Assembly (NCBI GenBank): GCA_029961685.1
Contig: JARWKL010000008.1
Coordinates: forward strand, 6,202,501-6,266,500
DNA: 64,000 bases
Direction of reading: 5' to 3'
From: Aristolochia californica
Taxonomy: Eukaryota > Streptophyta > Magnoliopsida > Piperales > Aristolochiaceae
Of the stretch, positions 22,701-34,700 are shown in pieces. Made by a program: the position numbers and the translations under genes. The notes below the pieces were generated by a model that was given only the letters and a program-made list of their open reading frames with translations, was not told the origin of the DNA and did not search any database. Each line of letters opens with the position of its first letter. Positions within the stretch are counted from its first letter, which is position 1.

Positions 22701-25700
22701 TCTTGGCCCTTGGCATCACTATGGTCCCCCCTCATTGAGAAAATTGAAAAGAGGCTAGCCACTTGGAGGGGTAAGCTCTTATCTACAACGGGGCCGCCAA
22801 ATTGTCTCACTCTCCTCAAGTCTTGTCTGGCAGGGCCGCCAAATTATCTGTTATCATTCATGCACTGTCCGGCCTCTGTTTGCTCCAAAATTGACGCCAT
22901 CCGTCGGCAATTTCTTTGGCGAGGATCAGAAGACACCTTCAGATACCATTTGGTTAGTTGGAAGGATATTTGCATGCCTCATAATAAAGAAGGATTGGGC
23001 ATCCGGCCTACAAGGGAAATGAACAAAGCTCTTATGCTCAAATGGATTTGGAATTTCAACAACAAGCATAACAGTTTATGGAGGAATATGGTTAAATTCT
23101 ACCTTCAATTTTGGGGTGCCTAGTGGAGAGAGGGTGATGCCGCTCGCCTCCTATCCCAGATATGGAAATCAATTTTCAAGCTCCTTCCAATATTCAGAGA
23201 TGCTACCTTGTTTCACACGGGCAATGGAAGGACCCTTCACTTCTGGTCGGATGAATGGTGTGGCCCCCAATCCCTCTTGGAGGACTTTCCGGGGCTGCAT
23301 AGAGTGGCTAGAGACCTCTCTTGCTCTCTGGCTGATTCATGGAGTGATCAATCATGGAGTCTCCCGCTCCGATGAGGACTAAATGATGAGTAATCGTTGG
23401 TTTTTTGCTCTCCTTACCAAACTCAGCAATACTATTATCTGAGAGCATTCAATTGATAAGCTGATTTGGAAGCCTAACACTAATGGCCGATTCACAATTA
23501 CTTTTGCTTACTCTCTTATCAGAAAGCAAGACTACAATATTCATGAGCACAAGGCAAATCTGACTTGGAAAATCTCAGCGCCCAACAAAATCAAATTTTT
23601 TGTATGGTCGGCCATCAGAGAACAGATTCTTACTTCTGACAACCTTCATAAAAGAGGCTTCACCGCCCTTGATCTTTCTTGTCCCCTCTGTGGTGAGTGC
23701 GATGAGACAGTCCAGCATGTCCTCTTACACTGTGGATTTTCGTGGCAAGTTTGGATGAAGATTTTTCAAAAGATTGGGCTCCAAGTGGGGCTACATCAGG
23801 ACCTCTTCAACACTTTTGAGATGGTTCGAGAGATTCACCTTCCTCGGTTAGGTAAGTTAATTCTTTCGACTTGTCTTATGCATGTTTCATGGTGCATTTG
23901 GCGTAAGCGGAACAACCAGAGATTTAACTCCAAAGCTTGCACCCCGGATAACACGACTTCTCATGTCGTTGGCCTCATCTCGAGTTGGCTTCATACAAGG
24001 AAGGAATTTGCCGCTCTATCGGGTGTTTACCTTCAGGAAAACTGGAGCTTGATCGCCCATATACCTAGCTCCTGCAGAACTCCGAGTATGACCATCTGGG
24101 ATCCTCCCCCTTGCGATTGCATTAAGCTCAATTTTGATGGTAGTGCTATTGGATATCCTGGGCCGGCAGTAGTAGGCAGTGTGTTTAGAGGTCACAATGG
24201 AGACCCTATTCTTTCTTATGCTGGTTCGGTGGGCATTGCCGATTCTAATACTGCTGAAGTTAGTGCTTTATTGTTCGACCTCCAAATCTTCAGAGATCGT
24301 CTCCATGGCAAGTTAATCATTGAAGGCGACTCGAAGACTGTTATTAGTTGGTGTTCCAAAGACAGCTCTCCCCTTGGTGCCACTGACCAATCACTGATAG
24401 TATTGCTGACATTGTATCTTCTATTCAATGTAATTGGATTCTCATTCCTAGATCAGCCAACTCTTTGGCTGATAAATTGGCAAAATTTGGAATTTCCCAA
24501 CAATCTCTCATTGTTTGGGAAGGCTTCCCTCCTTTGTAAATTGCTCCTTTGAGTTTTTGTCTTAATTAAAATCAGCTTCATTTCAAAAAAAAAATAAAAA
24601 AAATGCCATCAAGTTACCTGAAACAATGAACCTTAAAATAATTGAATTGGGGTCACATATTCAGGCCAGATTACAAATATGATAAGTGGTTAAATCTGCA
24701 TTGAGATAAATCAAGGGGTCAAATACTGCATCATCATTTTCTCAAAACACAAAATATTATCAGCTTTAAGCTTTAATGCAACATTGTAAGGACCAGACCA
24801 GCCATTAAACAAGTGGCAAATGGGATTCCAGTTCAACTGATGGCCCAACCATTTTCAACCACCAGTTGAACCAGTAAGTAAATAAACAGTTCCTAATAAA
24901 TTTTCTATTTATATACAAAAAGACATTTTATTTCCTAATCATTACACTAGTTCTCGCACATGTTGGTGGTTGGAGACTTCCCTTTTCTTTAAGAGATGAC
25001 ATCAATTTGTAAAAGTCGTTGAGCTCCAACAATGCCAGACCAGTTGAACAAGCTGGTTCCTAGGTCGAGCAAATTCAGCCAACCAGGTTGGCTGGTATTC
25101 AGTGAAAAACAAGCCTGAGCACAGTAACTGGTCCCATTTCAGTTTGAACAACCAATTTGATCCGGTTCTTATAACAATGCTCGAGTTTCACAAAGATAGT
25201 AACCAGAGGTACAATAAATAACAACATAATTTACGAAGTTTATAATAGCATTCTTCCTGTCTTTTTTAAGAGTGGCAATTTTTATTTATTCCCAACAGAT
25301 TAAGAGATAAAAAGGCACTCCAATCTTTCCATGGCCTCTATGAACAATTCCTTTCTTTATTTCTCTTAATTTTTTTCTCTCAGTACATTTCTCACCCTTT
25401 TGCCAAAAAAGGGCATTTCAATAAAACATAGAGCTAAAGAATGGATGAAAAAGGATGAGTAACTTATAATGCATACTGAAACAAGACACTAATCAGTAAG
25501 TAAGTTCTTTTTTCTGTTGTGGGCTCTTTTATGGACAGTTATGTTTGTTAGGGGACACAGCAGAAAGAGAGAGCGCCGGCAAAACTGGGAAGCCCTCAAC
25601 CTGGACATGCCAGCAGCCATGATGACGGAAACCTACGTGATCATCTAATCCCTTGCCAGAGAACAGACACCACTAGCCAACATTCCAGGCTTGTGTTGTC

Positions 25701-28700
25701 ACCTTAGATGAAGGCTGGGAGGTAGTCAGCAACAGAAAGTGAAGATCTGAACCAAAATACCCCCTTCATCCACTTCAGACACGGCAACATGAAGGCATTC
25801 ATGGATGTGATCCCCTTCAGAGCAACTGAAGCAGTCAAAATCACCATCAAATCAACAAGCTACTTTGGGTTCATTAGACTTCCTCAACAAATCAACTACT
25901 GCTGCAGCTCCAAAACTCCTACAATGCTCGAAACAAGCTATGGACCGGCAACTCCATCTATCGATTCTGACCACAGAGACAACAAGCCATTGAAGTGGTG
26001 GAGACCAGTGACACCAGGCACATTGCCCACATTGTCCTATTCCCATCTGATAGCCTTGGCTTTGACAGTCCAAATGCCTTGATTCATTCATACAAATTCT
26101 TTACCGCTACCAACAAAGAAACTGACCCTCACCCACACCAACTCCAACCCATGAACCTCACTACCCTTCTGGTTAAAACAATTTGTACACGCTAAACGGA
26201 GATCTTCCCTCCAACACCTTGTTGTGGAGGTCAGCCCACCCCAATAGGTTGTATTTCTCACTGATTTATTGAATATTCACACACTTTCCTTCACAAAAAG
26301 AAGGATTTTGGCATTTTAATTCTTGCAAAATTACAATTGATGGGCTACTCCTAGAAAGGAGATTGCACACAGTGACACGCATCCTAGGAGAACCAATCCC
26401 TCGTACATTCCATGAGATTAGAATAATTTCTTTCCTTTTCTGTTAACTCCTGATGCGGGCTTGTTGCCCAGTAGGTCATCATCGTTGTTGCCACCAATAG
26501 AGGTGATAGTGCCGCCCACAAGCCCTCCGAACATGATGCCAAGCCAAAAAACGGATTGGCTGGTGTCGAGCCGAAGTAAGGTCTCCCCAGAATGGACGTT
26601 GCTAGGGTTGATGAAGAGCTGGGCTCAATTGAACCTCCGACAGTCGGTGGTACACTTGTCCAATTTGATAAGAGTACCGAAGTGGCGCTATCCTCCCAAA
26701 GCTCAGGTGGGAGACCCATAATTTGGATCCACTAACCGAGGCATCTTCGGTGCAAGGTGGAAGGCGGGGTTCTGATCCCGAACTGAGGAGATAGAAGCGG
26801 AGACTGGGAGCCAAGTCACAATCCATCGGTCTCCGATTGAACGGAAAGTGATTATCCACTCGCCCGGTCAAAGATAGGATCGGTGCTGTCAGGTTTGGAA
26901 GCAGTGAGGAGTATTCAGGATTGGGAGGTGGGCACTGGGGGGTGTAGGAAGTGTCGAATGGTTTGGATGAACTGGTTCCAGCCGAATCCGGTGTAGGTGG
27001 CCTCTGGTATGGCAATGCAGGTCATGGTGGTGTGATCCTTGTGTTGAGATATGCGGCATTCAGCACTTCCTCTCTGGCAGACAGTGCGGAAACTGAAGTA
27101 CTAGGGGTCAGACCAGAGCTCCCTGGTTCGTGGTGGGGAGTCGTGGTCTACAGCCATGGCCACTGAGAACTACGAGAGGAAGGAAGCGTAGGCAGCCAAA
27201 GGGATGGTGATGAATGCCCTTCGATCTCCTGTCCTCGCTATCATTCGAATGCAGGGAGTGTCGCAGAGAGCCACTCGCGCGATCGACAGCGAGGTAGGGC
27301 CAAAAAGGAATTGGAAAGGAGCAGTGGAGGGTGTCGCAGATCCTCGGGGATGCTGCTGTCGATGATTCCGACGGTGAACAGTAGTCCAGTTGGTGTCGCC
27401 GTCGTCGTCTTTAGTCATCGGAACGTCGCTCTAGTTGCCAGGTCTGGAAGTCGTCTTTGCGGAGATGAGGTGAAATCGGAGCATAGGCAAGTCTTCGATC
27501 GTCGTCGGCTGCTGTCGTTGGCTCTGGCCAGCTGAGAGTCGGGTAAGGTCGCCGGATTCCTTCCTCGAGAACGGCAGTGGGGGAGACTGTGATGCCCGTC
27601 GCGATCGGAAGGAGTTTTTGATTGGGGATGACGATTGCCCCTCCCGCTCCGGCATCTCTCATTTCTCACTTTGGTCTCTCTACGCTCGATTCGCTCACGG
27701 CGGTCGACCGGCTCGTTGTGAGTCCCACGTCACGTCTATCATCTCGCAGCAAATAAAAATTGCCAGCCTGCTAGCCTCAATCAATCGTAGACATGAAATT
27801 CAAGAAGGTTACCAAGACTGGCAACGAAAATGATGTTACGGACTGGGCATTTGAATATCTAAAAACAAATGCACCGGAGTTGCTTCATTTGATTGATTGA
27901 AACATTACAGATTGAAGCTTGTCATATGTTGTTGAGATGATGACATCTCTTGTACCCTTTTTTGAAACTATGCTTTTGGTAAACATATGTAACTTTGTTT
28001 TTGTAAACAACATTGATCCGATGACAGAAATCCGTACTTAATAGTTGTTGATTTTCAGGATTCCATAAATTTAGCTCATAGAGAAAATTAGAGAGAGAAA
28101 CTATTATATTACAATAATACCCTTGAACTTAGGGTTTAGGGTTTTAACCCTAGAAATTAACTTAATTACATTAATATTGTCCCTATGAGATGACTCTTTA
28201 TTTACCATCCTGCCATCATTGTATATGGGCCTATGGGCCTTCCCTTTGATTTGTGGGCCTTGAGCCTGTCTTCTATATCTCTTGCTTACATGAGTCTTCC
28301 TTGGTCTTATGGGTTTGGGTCTATCTTCCAACACACTTGAATATGTGGGCCTTCCTTGTTATTGTGGGCTTGGGCCCTATCTTCCAACAGTACCTCTATA
28401 ATAGGAAGGCAATTTTGGTGTGTTGAAGCTCCTTTTTTATATATACTTAATGTAAAAGAGTGAACTATTAAGGTCTTTGGAGAAACAGGGAGAGAGAGAA
28501 AAAAGAGGAGAAAAAACAAACCACTGAAAAGACTCTGTGTGGGGGTTGAACTCGACCCCTTGTGCTTTTATAGAGTTCTAAAATAAAAACTACAAAAATG
28601 CTCCTAGTCACGTAATACCACTTAAATCCTTGTATCTTCTACATATTTATTCAAATTACATGATAATTAAACTAGAGATAAAACTAAACATATAGAATAA

Positions 28701-31700
28701 GAAAGTGTAGCTGTTGGACTTCACAATAAGTGCAAAATGACGATATTACTCTTCAGTAGATTTTCTAACACTCCTCTTCAAGCTAGAGCATACCATAACT
28801 CCGAGTTTGCTACAGAATACTTCAAATCCACGTATGCCCAGTACCATAGTAAACATATCTCCAATCTGATCACAAGACCGTACATAGGGGTTCACAACTT
28901 CATTTTTCATTACAGAGTCTCGAATGAGTGACAACCTACTTCAATGTGTTTCGACTATTTGTGAAACACTAGGTTCCCTGTAATAAATACAGCAACTTGA
29001 TTGTCACGGTACATGGCCATGGGCCCCTCCTATTGTAGTTTTAACTCTTTGACCACAAATCTTACCCACATCATTTCACTGACAGTGCTCTATATTCAAC
29101 TTCAGCACTAGAATGAGCAACAACATTTTATTTCTTACTCTTCCGGCTAATTAGATTACCTCCTAGGAAGAGGCAATAACCAGTGGTAGATTTTCAGGTC
29201 AAGTCTATATCCAACATAATTAGCATCTAGAAGGCCTTCCTTTCCAATTTATCGTGATCGATTAGTTAACATGTTGGTTAACCGTATTCTGAAACACGAA
29301 AAAAAATCATTTACTTATCAAATTATCTATCGAGCCGCAACCAAAGACAAAAAAATCCACTATTTGTTTTACGTTGTTGATTTTCAGGACTCCATGAATT
29401 TAGCTCATGGAGAAAAAGGGAAAGAAACCCATTGGGAGAAAACTAGAGGAAGAAGAGTTATGGAATTGATTCTTCCTAAGCCTCCCCCTGAAGCTCTAAT
29501 TACAGATTTATGAAACTATTATATTACAATAATACCCATGAACTTAGAGTTTAGGGTTTAGGGTTTTAACCCTGAAACTTTAACATAATTACATCAATGC
29601 CATCTCTATGAGATTACCTTTTATTTACCATCCTACCATCAATGTATGTAGGCCTATGGGCCTTGAGCCCATCTTCTATATCTCTTCTATATCCATCGGT
29701 CTTCTTTGGTCTTACGAGCTTGGCCCTATCTTCTAAAACTCCCCCTCAAGCTGGGAGTGAGAGAACAATATGTACTCCCAGATTGTTGCAAATGATGTAT
29801 AAAATCATTTTTGTATAATGTGCCTTCATCTTCCAACACTCCCCCTCACGCTGGTGCTCTTGTTCATGAGGCCCAGCTGGTATAATATCTGTGAGAGTAA
29901 ATCACTGCTAGCCGCTAAGACATTGCTGTGAAGTGTCCACCTCCACCATCGTGTCCCTCCGCAGGACAATGACTCTTAAGTGGTAGAGTAATATATGTTA
30001 TTAATGGGTAAATAAGTTCCTCCGTCATGGACTTCCAACCACAAAAAATTAATATTTTTGACGAGGATGAAATTCCTCCGTCATGGACTTCAACCACAAA
30101 AAAATTGATATTTTTTACAGGGATAAAGTTCCTCCGTCATGGACTCCCAACCACAAATAAATTTGATATTTTTTACGGGATGACAATTAATAATGGTATG
30201 AGGCTACCTCTTTTTCAATAACAATGTCTCATCAAAAGAGACACAATAACAGCAGCTTAAATAGGTTTGACTTGGGCCCATTTAACACGACCCAAAATAA
30301 TCCTTATAAAATGACCCATGAAATAATCCAATGCACATATCTAGACCAAATAATATGTTAACCAAGGAATAATCTATCAATTCTTCAAAAATAATAATCC
30401 AGCCAAAGAAAAATTTGTACCGAGTTGCGCCGAAATCTTGGGCACGTTTACCGAGGCAGAAAATAAGTGGCCCGAGTCAGGTTGACCCGGACCCGAGTTG
30501 ACTCGGTCTGGAACAGAAGAGTGGTCGGCTGGGTTGCTTTGCCGGTCCGGGTTGCGGTAGAACTAGTGCTGGGTTAACTCGGCGCTGATTAATTAGGAAA
30601 CATGAAATATTTGAACACCGTCGTCTTCCTCCCCTGCTTCTTTGGCGGAAACAGAGCTCGGTAGGAGGAAACTTTCCCACAGAGGCTCAACGGAGTTTCC
30701 GAAAAACAGCAACAAAGATTTCTGGAAGATGACTAGCAGCAAAAGTAAACTTTCCGACCGCAATAGTGCGTCCTTCTCGGCGCCGAAGGACTTTTGACGG
30801 AAACAGTCCAGAAACGGCAACAGCAATAGCGAAGATCATCCGAGGAAGCCAGCAAGGAGTTTCTGAAATCAGTAAGTCGTCGTACTCCTGACGCGGCAGC
30901 CAAGCTAGCTTTGAGATAGACTTTCCGAAAAATAGAGATCTCGGAGAAGCAAAAAATATTTCTGGATTACAAGCAATCACCGAGATACAGCAGCAATGGA
31001 GCTGCTGTAACCGCTGGAATGGCCTTCCCAAGGAGTACAAGCTCTATGCTCTCTGTGACGCAAAAGTGGCGCTTATTGTCTTCTCCAGCCGAGAACCAGA
31101 GAGCATGGACCAGAATGTTTCTGGATGCTGGCTTCCGCACAGAGTGGAGAGATGTCAGAAGACACCGGTTCTGGATGCCATGGAGAGAATGTTTCTGGAT
31201 GCTGGCTTCCGCACAGAGTGGATGAAGGCAAGTTGAGACCAAGATAAGCAAAACGGTTCTCGCGCGATCCGACGCCGTTCCGGTGTTGGGTTCCGTTGCC
31301 ATAGATCGAGTCACCGGACGATCTCCTCTGGCTTCCAGGTTGAACGACGACGAAGGGAGTGACTTAGGGTGCTTAGAACGACCAATGGTTGATAACTGTT
31401 GAGCTTTGGAAGAAGCTCCCCCCTTAGGCCTCGTGAGAGAGAACCCAATCGCATTTACAACTATCGATCTTCAACGACGTCCCTATAAAATATTAGGAAC
31501 ACACACTACAAAGGCCACGGTAAGGCCATAGTTTTGAAAGAAATTACATCAATACCACTTAATTGAAAAATTTGAAAATTGCATAAGTTACCCTCTACAT
31601 CTACTAGCTACTCTAGATGCTATGGAGTCCATAACATCACCCTCCTCCTAGAGAAACAGCTTATCTTCAAGCTCAAATGTGGGGTAAAGGGCCCGGAATT

Positions 31701-34700
31701 CCTCGAGTGGTTTCCAGGAGGCTTCAAGCATATCTGTGTCAGCCCACTGGACTAAAAGCTCCCATGACTCCTGAACGCAACGAGCCTACAAGACTTGCGT
31801 TGGGGAAGGAAGAACATGACCATCATGCACTGGAGGCAAGGGCGTGTGCGGCATGGGTGAGTCTCCCCGAAATGGCTTCAAGAGAGATACATGGAAGACG
31901 TCATGTATTCTGGCGTCTCGTGGGAGCTGCACACGATATGCAACACTGCCAATACGAGCCAATACCTGGAAAGGGCCATAATATTTGGGAGAAAGTTTGT
32001 GCCTTTTTGCTGTTGTAAGTGAAAACTGACGGTAAGGCTGAAGTCTCAGCCAGACATAATCTCCCGGAGCAAAAGAAAGGTCCCTATGACGCTTGTCATA
32101 GTAATGTTACATAGTGTCCTGAGCTTTCTGCAAGTGAGCCTTGACCTGTGCAAGCATAGTATCCTGTTTGCCCAAAGCCTGGTTGATCAGTAGTACTCGA
32201 GACAAAGCAGGTTCATAAGATAGGATACGAGGAAGTTCACGCCCATAGACCACCCTGAATGGTGTGGTGCCCAGTGCTATATGGTAAGAGGTGTTATAAC
32301 AATACTCTGCCCATGCTAACCAGCGTACCCAACGTTTGGGGTATCCCCTACGAAACACCTCAAATAGATCTCAAGAGTGAGGTTCACCACTTAAGTTTGG
32401 CCATCGGATTGAGGGTGGTAGGCTGAGGAGAAGGCCAATTTGGTACCCTGTAACTTGAAGAGTTCTTTCCAGAAGGTACTTGTGAATACCGCATCTCTGT
32501 CACTGGTGATGGACTCGGGTAAGCCATGTAGGCGTACAATCTGATCCAAGAAAATCTGAGCGACATGTGTAGCTGTATACGAATGCGCCAAGGGTAGGAA
32601 GTGTCCGTATTTGGAGAACCGATCCACCACGACCAGAATAATAGATTTGCCCGAAGAATTGGGAAGACCCTCGATAAAATCCATGGATATATCTGCCCAT
32701 ACCTAGGACGGCAGGTGAAGAGGTTGCAGCATGCCAGCTGAGTGTAGGGATTCCGCTTTGTTCCGTTGGCAAACTTGGCATGCAAATACATAGTCTGTGA
32801 TCATATGCTTCATGCCCCTCTAATAGAAGTCCCTACTAATACGAAAAATAAGTTTTCTGCTAGCCCTCATGAGTACTATCATGCAAGGAAGAGCCAATGC
32901 TGCTGAGTAGAGTGGGCGTGTGCTGGAGAAAAATGCGTTTCTTATACAAGATGAGGTGGTCTTGAATTTCCCAATTGTTGTCCACAGTGCGTTGCTCAAT
33001 CTTTTGGTACAATTCTATGAGCGCAGGATGGTTCTGAATTTCACCTCTGATGGAGTCGAGCAAAAGAACCCACGGTTGACTGATAGCATGCAATTGAGGT
33101 TCCAACAAATCCCTACATGATAGTGCATCCGCGCCCCAGTTAAGGTGGCCTGGTTTGTACTCCACCTTGAAATCAAACCCCATCAGTTTACTCAGCCAAT
33201 GTTGCTAGGGGGAAGTAGTGATACGTTGCTCCAGCAAGTATTTCAAACTGCAATGGTCTGTTCGAATCACAAAGTGTCTACCCCAAAGTTAGGGTCTCCA
33301 ATGCTGAATGGCTTTGGCTAAGCTCATGAGTTCCCTTTCATATGCAGCTAATTTGTGGTGGTGTGGGGCTAGGTGGCGGCTGAAGTATGCTATGGGGTGA
33401 CCGTACTGCTGTAATACTATGCCAATGCCCCCACCGGAAGCATCACATTCAATAATGAACGGGTCTTCAAAATTTGGGAGTTGGAGAACCGGTGCAGAAG
33501 CTAAGGACTGTTTCAGCTGCTGAAATGATGAATCTGCTATCTCCGTCCATGTGAAAGCATTCCGCTTGAGTAAGTTTGTAAGCGGCGCTGCAATCTGGCC
33601 ATAGTCACGAATAAACTTTCTGTAATAGCCGGCCAGGCCTAGAAACCCTATTAAAGCCATGACCAAATGTGTTGTCTGTATTTTGCTCATATCCACTTTA
33701 ACCCCGAAGGTGGAGATGACATGACCCAAATAAGCGACCTCTGAGGTACCCATCTCACATTTGGATTTATTCAGGAATAAATGGTGGGAGTGCAAGAGGT
33801 GGAATACCTGACGCAAGTGCTGAATGTGGTCTTCCCAATTCTGGCTATAGATTAAGATATCATCAAAGAATACGAGAACATATTTGCGTAAGAATGGGCG
33901 AAATACCTCATTCATGAGTGCCTAGAAGTAGACGGCGCGTTGGAAAGACCAAAAGGCATCACCAAGAATTTAAAATGACCATTGTGTGTACGGAAAGCGG
34001 TTTTCTCCACATCGTCAGGGTGGACCCAAATTTGATGGTAGCCTGATTTCAAGTCCAGCTTCGTAAATAATGTTGCTCCATGTAGTTCATCCAACAGGTT
34101 CTTCCACTACCGGTATGGGAAATTTATCCTTTACTGTATGAGCGTTGAGCTCCCTGTAGTTTACACTGAACCGCCAAGAATTGTCATGTTTTTTTACCAA
34201 CAGCACTGGCGAAGAGAATGGCGAGTGACTGGGCTGAATAATGCCTTGAGCTAACATGAGCTGACACTGGCGCTCTATCTCGTCTTTCTGCAAATGTGCG
34301 TAGCAGTATGGGCGTACCACTACTGGCTCGGTGCCCAACTTTAACCGAATACGACGATCACAAGCCCGTATCAGTGGAAGGGCAGCAGGTTGCTGAAATA
34401 AGTTAGTGAATTCAGCCAAGAGCGAGGTGAGCTAACTGCCATCAGAGTACAAAACTTGGAGATTTTGGAGAGTACACTGTAATGGGGCATGAGTACCATG
34501 TAGGGTGAGCTGTTGATGGTTATTTTGTGAGACTCATAGTAAGAGACTTGAAATCCCATAAAATCGGACCCAACTGCTGCAGCCATTTAATCCCCAGTAC
34601 CAAATCAAACCCCAGCAAGTGGAATGATAAAAAAATCTGCTTCAAAGGTGTGGCCTTCAATAACGAATGTGAATGCTTAACATAACCCCATGCTGGTAAC

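Noticed and set aside
28046..28389. Target-site duplication for the solo LTR
   Set aside because: The flanking pentamers (atagt and gtacc) do not match, so none is claimed.
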